Positions 33,038-41,400 of a stretch of 63,616 nucleotides of DNA are shown here, in pieces (within the stretch, counting starts at the first letter, position 1; each line of letters begins with the position of its first letter). Source of the DNA: UBA4644 sp034933145 (GTDB lineage Bacteria; Bacillota; Clostridia; Oscillospirales; Butyricicoccaceae). The stretch lies in contig JAYFOA010000055.1 in NCBI GenBank assembly GCA_034933145.1, forward strand, positions 1 through 63,616. Direction: 5' to 3'. The notes under the pieces were generated by a model. It saw only the letters and a list, made by a program, of their open reading frames with translations, did not search any database and had not been told where the DNA came from. The translations under genes were made by a program, and so were the position numbers.

Positions 33038-34423
33038 TCAGGTGTCCGGGAGAATTTCTTCCGGCACGCCGGCCGCGCCGGTCAGCTGACGGATCCAGCG
33101 CTTGCTGTAGAAATACCAGAGACAGAAGGGCGTTTTGGCACAGTCCTCCGCAATGAAAGTGCCGCAGACCAGCCACAGAAATGGCACCTTAAGCCAATAG
33201 GCCAGCGCGGCCGTCACCGGCACACCCCAGAACAGGGTGAAGCCCACGTCCAGCAGCAGGCCGATCCTCGTATCGCCGCCGGCACGAAAGATGCCGACGA
33301 GGCAGAGATAGGGAATCTGCCGGATCGGCGCCCAGATCCCATAAAACAGCAGAATATCGGCGGCCATTTTGGCGGCGTATTCGGTCTCCACGTCCAGCAG
33401 CCGGATGACTGGCCAGCGGATGGCGATCAGCAGACCACCGACGACAACAGCCAGCAGCGGCATGATACGCAGATATCGCCGCGCCATTTGAAAGGCGCGG
33501 TCGCGTCCGCCCTCGCCGACCGCCTTGCCGGTCATGATGGCGCAGGCATTGCACACGCCGACGAAAAAGACAAAGGAAAGCTGCTCTACGGAGTCGTAGA
33601 CGGTATACCCCGCGTAATTTTCGCTGCCTTGATGGGCGTAGATGACGGAATAGAGGTTAAAGCCGATGACCCACAGCGTTTCATTGAGCAGTACCGGCGC
33701 GGCAATTTTCAGATAGGTCATGATGAAACGCCGGTCGAAGGACAGCAGCTGCCGCAGCGGTGCAAAAGTAAAATGCTTCTGCGCTCCGCCGTAAAGAGCG
33801 GTGAGTATCATTTGCGAGATGCCGGAAAAGACGGTGGCCACAGCCGCGCCCCTCAGGCCGAGCTCCGGCATGCCCAGATGGCCGTAGATCAGGCAGTAGT
33901 TAAAAAAGGTGTTGACTACCACCGAAACGCCGGAAACGATCAGCGGTACATGCACATCCTCGGTGGCACGGCGGGCGCCGCAGGTCACCATGGCATAGGT
34001 CAGCGGCAGCGTGTTGAGCACGGCGATGCGCAGATACTGCGCGCCCGCTTCGATTACGGCCTGCTCGCTTGTAAAAAGACGCATCATTTCCCGTGGAAAC
34101 ATTAGCCCTGCTGCGGTATAAAGGACAGCGACCGCCAGGGAAAAGATAAGCGCCAGCCCATAGGTACGGCGGATCTTTTCTTCTTCCTTTGCACCCCAGT
34201 ACTGGCTGATCAGCACCGCGCTGCCGGAGCAGAAGCCAAATAAAATGATATTCATAAATAGGCTCCACCGGCCGGCCACGCCAACGGCGGATACAGCAAC
34301 ATTGCCCAGCCGGGTCACCATGGCGGTGTCAACCAGATGGGCGGAGGAGGCCAGCATATTCTGCAGAGCGATGGGCCCCGCCAGGGCCAGCATCTGCCGG
34401 TAGAATCCGGGTCGCTTTTCCAT
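33038..34423 (-). CDS. MATE family efflux transporter
   Basis: 461 residues with twelve membrane helices in two MatE halves; conserved stretches include ALAGPIALQNML near the start and the QYWGAKEEEKIRR loop. MATE proteins export drugs or metabolites using sodium or proton gradients. AAGGAG lies five bases before the ATG. It is monocistronic, with a minus-strand promoter TTGCTT-N17-TATATT (34485-34457). Substrate unknown. Confidence 0.92.
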   Translation of the reverse strand: MEKRPGFYRQMLALAGPIALQNMLASSAHLVDTAMVTRLGNVAVSAVGVAGRWSLFMNIILFGFCSGSAVLISQYWGAKEEEKIRRTYGLALIFSLAVAVLYTAAGLMFPREMMRLFTSEQAVIEAGAQYLRIAVLNTLPLTYAMVTCGARRATEDVHVPLIVSGVSVVVNTFFNYCLIYGHLGMPELGLRGAAVATVFSGISQMILTALYGGAQKHFTFAPLRQLLSFDRRFIMTYLKIAAPVLLNETLWVIGFNLYSVIYAHQGSENYAGYTVYDSVEQLSFVFFVGVCNACAIMTGKAVGEGGRDRAFQMARRYLRIMPLLAVVVGGLLIAIRWPVIRLLDVETEYAAKMAADILLFYGIWAPIRQIPYLCLVGIFRAGGDTRIGLLLDVGFTLFWGVPVTAALAYWLKVPFLWLVCGTFIAEDCAKTPFCLWYFYSKRWIRQLTGAAGVPEEILPDT

Positions 34424-34456
34424 AAATGCTCCTTCTTATAACTGCTTAACTGCTCT

Positions 34457-34485
34457 AATATATCGCAAGTTTTGTAAAAAAGCAA
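34457..34485 (-). promoter_or_regulatory. Promoter of the MATE gene
   Basis: On the minus strand TTGCTT (34485-34480), 17 bases, TATATT (34462-34457), some 35 bases before the start codon. Confidence 0.55.
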
Positions 34486-34525
34486 GCGGACGGGGAATTC
34501 CGCTGGCCGCATAACCGTTCGCGCA

Positions 34526-34554
34526 TTGACAAACCTTGCCCCTTCCCTTATGAT
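34526..34554 (+). promoter_or_regulatory. Promoter of the D-aminoacylase-AlaX operon
   Basis: TTGACA (34526-34531), 17 bases, TATGAT (34549-34554), 45 bases before the start codon. Confidence 0.75.
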
Positions 34555-34598
34555 GAGCATGTTGAAAAGCCAATCTATCAAACGAGAGAAGGAATAGC

Positions 34599-36206
34599 AT
34601 GTTCGATCTGATTCTGAAAAACGGCCTGGTGGCCGACGGAAGCGGGAAACCGGCATTTCAGGCCGATGTGGCAATCCGCGACGGCAAAATCGTTGCGGTT
34701 GGAGCACTGCCCGATGCGGAAGCTAAAGAGGTGCTGGATATTACCGGGCTGGTGGTGTCGCCCGGCTTTATTGATGCCCATAGCCATACCGACTGCAGCA
34801 TTCTGCTGGGCCGGGACGGGTATAGCAAGCTGGAACAGGGCATCACCACCGAGGTGACCGGTCAGTGCGGCGACGGCCCGGCTCCCAGTTTTGAGGGGTC
34901 GCTGGAGGAGTACCGCCGCCATACCACGCCGGCAAGGTTTTCGGAGATCGAGCGTGCCTGCGATAGCTTTGACGCCTTTTTGAAAGCGGTGGAGAAAGAG
35001 GAACTCGGCCCCAATATGGCCTTCTTTGCCGGCCAGGGCAATATTCGCGGCCGCGTGATGGGATATAGTTCCGCCGCGCCCGATCAGCAGCAGCTCGATG
35101 CCATGCTGGCGCTGACCGAGGCTGCCATGCAGGCCGGTTATCTGGGCTTTACTACCGGGCTGGTCTATACGCCGTCGGTCTATGCCGGGACGGAAGAACT
35201 GATTGCCATGGCAAAGGTCGCACACCGTTATGGCGGCATCTATGCCAGCCATATCCGCGGTGAGGGTGATCAGCTGGCGGATTCCGTTACAGAGGCCCTC
35301 AATATCGGCCGCGCCTCCGGTATACCGGTCACGATTTCCCATATAAAGGTCATCGGAAAGAAGAACATTGGTACCGCACCGGCGGTACTGGGCCTTTTGG
35401 AAGAGGCTGACCGGCAGGGCGTTCGCGCCCGCGCCGACCAGTATCCCTATATTGCCGGCTCCGCTCCGCTGATGGCACAGCTCCCGCCGCGCTTTATGAC
35501 CGACGGGCGGCAGGCCCTTTTAAAGCGCATGGGGGACAAAACCGTGCGTGCAGAGATGGAACGCGCAATTTTTGAAGAATACGCTGTCTTTGAGAGCAGC
35601 ATTTACAGCGCGGGCTGGGAGGGCTGCCTGATCGCAGAGGCGGAGGACACGCCGGAGGCTGTGGGCAAAACGCTGGCCCAGCTGGCAGAAGAGCGGCATG
35701 TCTCCCCGATGGACGCCTGCTGTGATTTGTTGATGCAGAACCATGGCGTCGTGCAGGGCATTTATTTCTCCCAGAACGAGCAGGATATGACCACGATCCT
35801 GACCCACCCGCTGGTGTGCGCCGGGACCGACTGGTCTGCCTATGCCACCCATGTCGACCCGGAGCAGGTTGCGGGCGGTCATCCCCGCGGAACAGCAACC
35901 ATGATCCGCCGGCTGGAGCTGCTGCGCGATAAAAAGCTGATGGGCATGGAGGCGGCCGTCCATACGATCACCGGCCGGGCCGCCGAGATCACCGGCCTGC
36001 CCCAGCTCGGCCTGCTGGCCGAGGGAAGAAGCGCCGACCTCTGCGTATTTGATTGGGAAAACCTGCGGACGCATGCGGACTTCATCCATCCCTTCCGCCG
36101 GAATGAAGGGCTGAAATATGTGCTGGTTAACGGCGTCGTCGCCGTCCGCGATGGGCTGTATACCGGTGCCCGCGCCGGCCGCGTACTGCGCCGGCAGGGA
36201 AACTGA
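34599..36206 (+). CDS. N-acyl-D-amino-acid deacylase (D-aminoacylase-like amidohydrolase)
   Basis: 535 residues of the amidohydrolase superfamily. Metal and catalytic elements of D-aminoacylases are present: the HxH pair in DAHSHTDCS, the cysteine in EVTGQCGDG, histidines in YASHIRGE and ISHIKV, and the catalytic aspartate in AGTDWSAYATH. These enzymes hydrolyse N-acyl-D-amino acids or D-amino-acid-containing dipeptides in the cytosol. GAGAAGGA precedes the ATG. It is followed after three bases by an AlaX-type editing protein, linking it loosely to amino acid quality control. Confidence 0.9.
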   Translation: MFDLILKNGLVADGSGKPAFQADVAIRDGKIVAVGALPDAEAKEVLDITGLVVSPGFIDAHSHTDCSILLGRDGYSKLEQGITTEVTGQCGDGPAPSFEGSLEEYRRHTTPARFSEIERACDSFDAFLKAVEKEELGPNMAFFAGQGNIRGRVMGYSSAAPDQQQLDAMLALTEAAMQAGYLGFTTGLVYTPSVYAGTEELIAMAKVAHRYGGIYASHIRGEGDQLADSVTEALNIGRASGIPVTISHIKVIGKKNIGTAPAVLGLLEEADRQGVRARADQYPYIAGSAPLMAQLPPRFMTDGRQALLKRMGDKTVRAEMERAIFEEYAVFESSIYSAGWEGCLIAEAEDTPEAVGKTLAQLAEERHVSPMDACCDLLMQNHGVVQGIYFSQNEQDMTTILTHPLVCAGTDWSAYATHVDPEQVAGGHPRGTATMIRRLELLRDKKLMGMEAAVHTITGRAAEITGLPQLGLLAEGRSADLCVFDWENLRTHADFIHPFRRNEGLKYVLVNGVVAVRDGLYTGARAGRVLRRQGN

Positions 36207-36209
36207 CGG

Positions 36210-37421
36210 ATGGAGACCCTGAAGCTCTATGACAGCGACCCGTACCTGCTGAAGACCGATTGCCGAATCCTTTCCTGCGAGAAGATGCCGGAGGGGTGGG
36301 CCGCGGTCACCGACCGCACGATCTTTTTCGCCCGCGGCGGCGGACAACCCTGCGACCAGGGGACATTGGCCGGACTTCCGGTGCTTGATACCTATGAGGA
36401 ACAGGGCATGCTGCTGCACATTCTTCCGCAGCAGGTAAACCCCGGCCCTGCGGAGATGGAGATTGACGGACGGACCCGCCGGGATCACCGGCAGCAGCAT
36501 CTGGGGCAGCATATTCTTTCTGCCGCAATCGAAGAGCTTTTTCATATCCCGTCGGTTATCGCCCGCATCGAAAGCCCTTACTGCCATGTGGAACTTGCGC
36601 ATCCGCTGACGGATGCGGAGCTGGTACGAGCACAGGACCGGGCCAATGAAATCATCCGGGCAGACCTGCCCGTGCGCTGCTATTTTGTTACAAAGGAACA
36701 AAGCAAGGCTCTGCCTGTTCGCGGGCATATCAGCCCTCATGAGAGCGTTCGGCTGGTGGAGATCGAGGGATATGACCTCAACGGCTGCGGCGGAACGCAC
36801 TGCCGTTCCACCGGAGAGGTGAGAAGCATTCTGCTGTGCGGCACCAAAGAGGTACGCGGCAATTTCCGCGTCTACTATGTCTGCGGGGACCGGGCGGCCG
36901 CAGAAGCTCACGACCGTACGGTATCGCTGCTTTCCCTGCAGCGAGCCTTTGGTACGGAGACGCTGGCAGAACTGTGCGAAGCGGCGCCCGCCATACGGGA
37001 GCGCAAGAACGTGCTGGAAGAGCAGAACCGCCTGCTGAAGGATCGTCTTATAGAAAGTGACGCAGAGCTGTTTGCTGCGATGGCAGAGCCGGCAGGCCGG
37101 TGGCGGATACTGTGCCGCACGGCAGAAGGCGGAGATGCCAAGCATCTGAAAGCAGTCTGTGACCGGGCAACGGCACAGGAGAATCTCCTTTTGCTGCTGG
37201 CGGCGGTGGGGGAGGAACAGACTTCCTTCGTCTTTGCCCGCAGCAAGGGGGAAGGGCCTGATCTGGGTAAAGTGCTGCGGGAGCTGACGTCGTGCTGTGG
37301 CGGAAAGGGCGGCGGAAGCCAGGTTCTGGCCCAGGGAATGGCCCCGGGGAATGCTTGGCGGGAGCCCTTTGCCGCATTGGCAGGCCGCCTTCGTGCGGAG
37401 CTGGCGGGCCGCGAAAACTAA
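36210..37421 (+). CDS. Alanyl-tRNA editing protein (AlaX type, with DHHA1-like C-terminus)
   Basis: 403 residues. The N-terminal part resembles the second additional domain of alanyl-tRNA synthetase, with FFARGGGQPCDQG, the zinc pair HLGQH near residue 96 and the second pair in CGGTHC. A coiled coil (about 260-300) leads to a DHHA1-like end with CGGKGGGSQVLAQG. It is the editing-plus-C-terminal portion of AlaRS without the aminoacylation domain (AlaX-L class), which deacylates seryl- or glycyl-tRNA-Ala. Transcribed with the D-aminoacylase-like gene. Confidence 0.9.
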   Translation: METLKLYDSDPYLLKTDCRILSCEKMPEGWAAVTDRTIFFARGGGQPCDQGTLAGLPVLDTYEEQGMLLHILPQQVNPGPAEMEIDGRTRRDHRQQHLGQHILSAAIEELFHIPSVIARIESPYCHVELAHPLTDAELVRAQDRANEIIRADLPVRCYFVTKEQSKALPVRGHISPHESVRLVEIEGYDLNGCGGTHCRSTGEVRSILLCGTKEVRGNFRVYYVCGDRAAAEAHDRTVSLLSLQRAFGTETLAELCEAAPAIRERKNVLEEQNRLLKDRLIESDAELFAAMAEPAGRWRILCRTAEGGDAKHLKAVCDRATAQENLLLLLAAVGEEQTSFVFARSKGEGPDLGKVLRELTSCCGGKGGGSQVLAQGMAPGNAWREPFAALAGRLRAELAGREN

Positions 37422-37430
37422 ATAGATAAA

Positions 37431-37460
37431 ATCCCCCGGGCACTGAACTGCCCGGGGGAT
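37431..37460. terminator. Bidirectional terminator
   Basis: A perfect 12-bp stem ATCCCCCGGGCA with its complement around CTGAAC; T-rich flanks occur on both strands (CTTTATAT and TTTTATCTATTT). It separates AlaX and the YitT-family gene. Confidence 0.88.
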
Positions 37461-37539
37461 CTTTATATACTTTTATACGCTTTACAAAGCCGCTGAAATA
37501 TTACAAGGGCTTAGTCTTATCCTTGTCCTGATCCGGCAG

Positions 37540-38151
37540 TCAGCCGTAAGCAGGCTTGCGCTTCCCCAACCGGCATACGCCCTCGATAACGATGGAAGAC
37601 GTAAGAACCGTGACCAGAGACCAGCCGACGCTTGCGGCAGGCAGATAGGTCAGCGACAGCAGAAGCACGGAAAAATCGCCGATCAGATAGGCTTTTCCGA
37701 TGGAAATCCGCAGTTTCCGTGCCAGCAGCATGGCCAGCGCGTCATCACCGCCCGCGGCGCCGCCGATCCGAACGATCAAGCCGCAGCCGATGCCTACAAA
37801 TAAGCCGCCGACCAATGCGGCTGCCGCCGGCCATTGGGCCAGGGAGGGAAGGAGAGGCGGAAAACGTTCAAACAGGGCATATGCGGCGGAAAAACCGACG
37901 CTGGCCGTAAGAGAATACTTCAGAAACCCCTTTCCGAACTGTTTGAGCGCAAACAGGAAAAACAGACTGTCCAGAATAAAACAGGACAGGGCCGGGGAGA
38001 GCTTCAGCCAGTATTGAAGCAGCAGGGACGTACCCAGAATGCCGCCTTCCGTGATGCCGCACTGAGCATGCACATTATAAAGGCCGAAGGCCAGGATTGC
38101 CGAGCCGAGCAGGATGATTCCGTACTTGCCGGCGTGCCTGAGGGATAACAT
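37540..38151 (-). CDS. YitT family membrane protein
   Basis: 203 codons including the stop, from the ATG at 38151, which has AGAGG eight bases upstream; the longer frame to 38229 lacks any start signal. Five or six membrane helices and the family motifs LAFGLYNVHAQCGITEGGILG and GGAAGGDDALAMLLAR. YitT/DUF161 proteins are common in Bacillota with no established function; some are proposed amino acid or thiol transporters. Here the usual C-terminal DUF2179 domain is absent. Confidence 0.85.
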   Translation of the reverse strand: MLSLRHAGKYGIILLGSAILAFGLYNVHAQCGITEGGILGTSLLLQYWLKLSPALSCFILDSLFFLFALKQFGKGFLKYSLTASVGFSAAYALFERFPPLLPSLAQWPAAAALVGGLFVGIGCGLIVRIGGAAGGDDALAMLLARKLRISIGKAYLIGDFSVLLLSLTYLPAASVGWSLVTVLTSSIVIEGVCRLGKRKPAYG

Positions 38152-38402
38152 GATATGACCTCTCAATCTTTGCGGCCGCTCCTCCGGCCGCTTTTTTGTT
38201 CTCTTTTGAGAACATATATAGTATACCAAATTCCAGTGATTTCCGGCAACCGCGGGAAGCCGGGGAAAACGCAGGCCGATCCGCGCGATTCCGGCGGCAT
38301 CGGAAATGGCCCCCTGCCATTCTTAAAAATCCGCCGGTATCCTCCGTTAAAATCGGATATCCTCGCGGCAGCCGAAAACCCGCAAAGGCTTATGGATACA
38401 GG

Positions 38403-38438
38403 AAATCCCCGTCCGGCATAAGCGTCGGACGGGGATTT
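38403..38438 (-). terminator. Terminator hairpin at the distal end of the pilus locus
   Basis: A 13-bp stem AAATCCCCGTCCG with CGGACGGGGATTT around a 10-base loop, 18 bases beyond the stop of the giant exoprotein gene. The T tract is short (ATTT), so termination strength is uncertain. Confidence 0.65.
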
Positions 38439-38455
38439 CGGCCAGGTGGCGCTGC

Positions 38456-41400
38456 TTAGTTAAGCTCAAACAATCCGATTTTACGCAGTTCGATGGAATC
38501 GACGGAGTTGCTGTCGGAATAGGATCGGCCGTTGATTGTTGTGGTTACCTTAATATACACGGTCACCGAGGCCGTATCCTCGTCGGCCAGCGCTGCAAGC
38601 GGGCTGTCGGCAGCGTTCGCTTCGGGAAGTACGATCCGATAGGTAACGCCGCTGCGTGGGGAAGAAGGCGCGTCTCCTGGTATAAAGGGTTGGACAGGAA
38701 TGGGAATGCCGGCAACATCTTCTCCATTTGCAGAGGAGTAATAGTACGCAAGGCTGATCGTCTTGCTTTCCGTCGTCAGATTGGGGTCACTGATTTTAAA
38801 ATAGACGGCCCGACTCTCGTTTGACTCCGTGGAGCCGAGGCTGCTTTCCAACAATGTGCCGTCGATACCATATTCCATCGTGAAATACTTAAGCATCAGA
38901 TCGGTGCTGCTGGCGGAGCTTGAGTCACGGATACTGAGTGAAGGTGACTGCATGCCGGACTGGAAGGCGGCAATCATCGTGTTGACGAACAGCTTTGCCT
39001 CATTGACGTATTCAATGCTGACGACATCGCTGCTGCTGTCGCTCGTATAATGGTATTGTTCGTCTGTATGACCGACGCCGGAGTAGGTGACGTTGCCGCG
39101 GCTGTAGATATAATAGGCATTGGTCACATCGTTCGGAACATCGTTGTAATAGTAGCTGGATCCGCCGCCGCTGGAAAGGCAGTACCAAACCACGATGTCA
39201 TCGTTGGCCATATTGACCTGATAATACTGCTCATGGGTATTGCCGACTTTCATATAAGGAGTGATGGCGGAGCTGAAAAGAGAGTTGTCGGTACCGCCGA
39301 AAGCCTTGGTGTTGATGTTGTAGGGATAGGTCGTTATTTGTCCCTTATTGACCTGAGAGACGGCGGTTGTCTCACGGGTACTATAGGTATTGTTCGTGTA
39401 TTTCTTATAGGAGCTGTCCCCGTACCGGATCAGCTCATAGTTGGTGAAGCCCTGAACTTCCTCCGCGGTGCTGGCCTGCGCAGTCTTCGGTGCATATCCG
39501 ATATCGTGTTGGTTAAGTTCAGCCAGCAGGGGTGAGCTGAGAGAGTCGGAAAGAAGACTGTCGCCGCTGCCTGCTTTGAGATACGGACGGAGCAGTGAAT
39601 TGGTGATGCCGTACCGGTCGAGCCCCACCGCATCGCGGATGACCGTATTGAAGGAATAACCCCACCAGCCGCCGCTGACGGTACCGTCGCTGCCGGCACT
39701 CGGCTGCTTGGTCAAGGTAATATTGCTGAATGCCACTGTGCCGCCATAACCATCAACATATACCATGACATTGCGGGTACTGCTGAGCGTAAACGTGACA
39801 CTGACATCGCCGGTGCCGCTAATATACCGGTAATTATCAAAATAAGAATTGTCGGTGGCGCCAAGAGAAATGGAATTGGCATTTGTCAGACCGGAGACGG
39901 TCCCGGCCAATACGTAGGTTCCGGGAGAAAGGGAAAGACTCTGGTAAATATATCCATATGTGGCAACATATTTGTAGAAATAAATAACGTTCCCCGATGA
40001 AGAGGCATTGTTGCTGGCGTACCAGCTGGAAGTGCTGAGAGAAACAGAGGAGGCAGAACCATCATTATCATAGCGTGTCAGCGAAATACCGCTTACCGTC
40101 AGGGTACCGTTAGCGCCTTCAATATAAACATGATAGTTGCCGTCATAAGGGATCGTAATATTACTAATGGTCACGGTTCCGTTGCCGGTAACAGGTGCCG
40201 AATAGGATGTTCCGTCAATACCGATTCTGACATTTGATCCGTCTTGGTAACCGCTGACAGTCAGCGAGAGTGTATATTTGTAGTAGTACCAATGCCAGGT
40301 CTTATTAACTTTTACCCTATATTCGCTTTGCAGGTACGGGTTTTGCCATACGCTGCCGCCGGTTCTCAGCGAGCCGAAACCTGCGGTCGGGGCGGTGGTG
40401 GCGTTTGTCGGTGTCACCGTTGCACTATTTGTGCTCCACGTTCCAAGCGGGATATCAGTCAGTACATTTCTGGTGGTGGAAGTGGGAAATCCGCTATACG
40501 GCAGGTTGGAAAAGGAGGTGGTATCATGAGTGAACAGAACACTCTTTCCGCTTTCGATATACTGGGTGATGGCCGGCGCGCTGCGGCTGCCGATTTCGCC
40601 GTACATATCGGCAAAGCCCATAATCAGCATGTTAAAATTGTCTAGGTACTGATAGATTGCGTCCGTATTGACGACGGCTGGCTTGGCATAGGAGGTACGC
40701 ACCGAATTGTTATAATAGTAGAGGCCGGTCATGCTTTCCAGATTATCGGCTTCTACGGTAATAATACGAACATTAAAGTCGCTGAGCTGGCCGATCAGGG
40801 CGCCGTAAATCCCCTTATAGGGCGCGCTGACAGTGGCCCCGCTCGAATTCTTATACCACACGGTACCGGAGGATAGCTGCTCCTGCAAATTGATCAGGGT
40901 GGTTCCGGTGTTCGAGTCGGCAATTTGGAGGATTGTCAGGTTCTGCTTGTTGGCAGCAGAAACCGCGATACGGGCGTAGTTGGAAGCCGAGGCGTGTACC
41001 TGCAAAGCGCCATTTTTGACGACCTCAAGTTTCCAGGGAATAATACCGGCATAGCTCGCCGGCATCTGACGGCGGACCTGATAGGATAAACCGGCGCTTA
41101 AGTGATAAACTTCGCTCCCCGCGGTGCCGGAGGGCAGGATCGCCCGGCCGCCGGCATCCGAAACCTCAATGTCGGACAGGCGTTCTTCGCTGGCAAACCG
41201 GCCGTCGGCATTCAGGTCGATATACAGCCGAAGGTCATACGACGTTGCCTGTGGGGTCGGCTCGGTAGCGTTTACAATGTCAAACGTATACGTAAGATAA
41301 TAATTGCCATCGGCCTCGGGGGTCAGTCTGGCATTGGGATCGGAATCAATATAGACGACAGGCTGATTTGTCATATGAATCTGGGGTTTGGAAACTTCCA

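Noticed and set aside
35520..37145. 541-codon minus-strand frame
   Set aside because: It spans the D-aminoacylase-AlaX boundary on the opposite strand, so it is only an open shadow.
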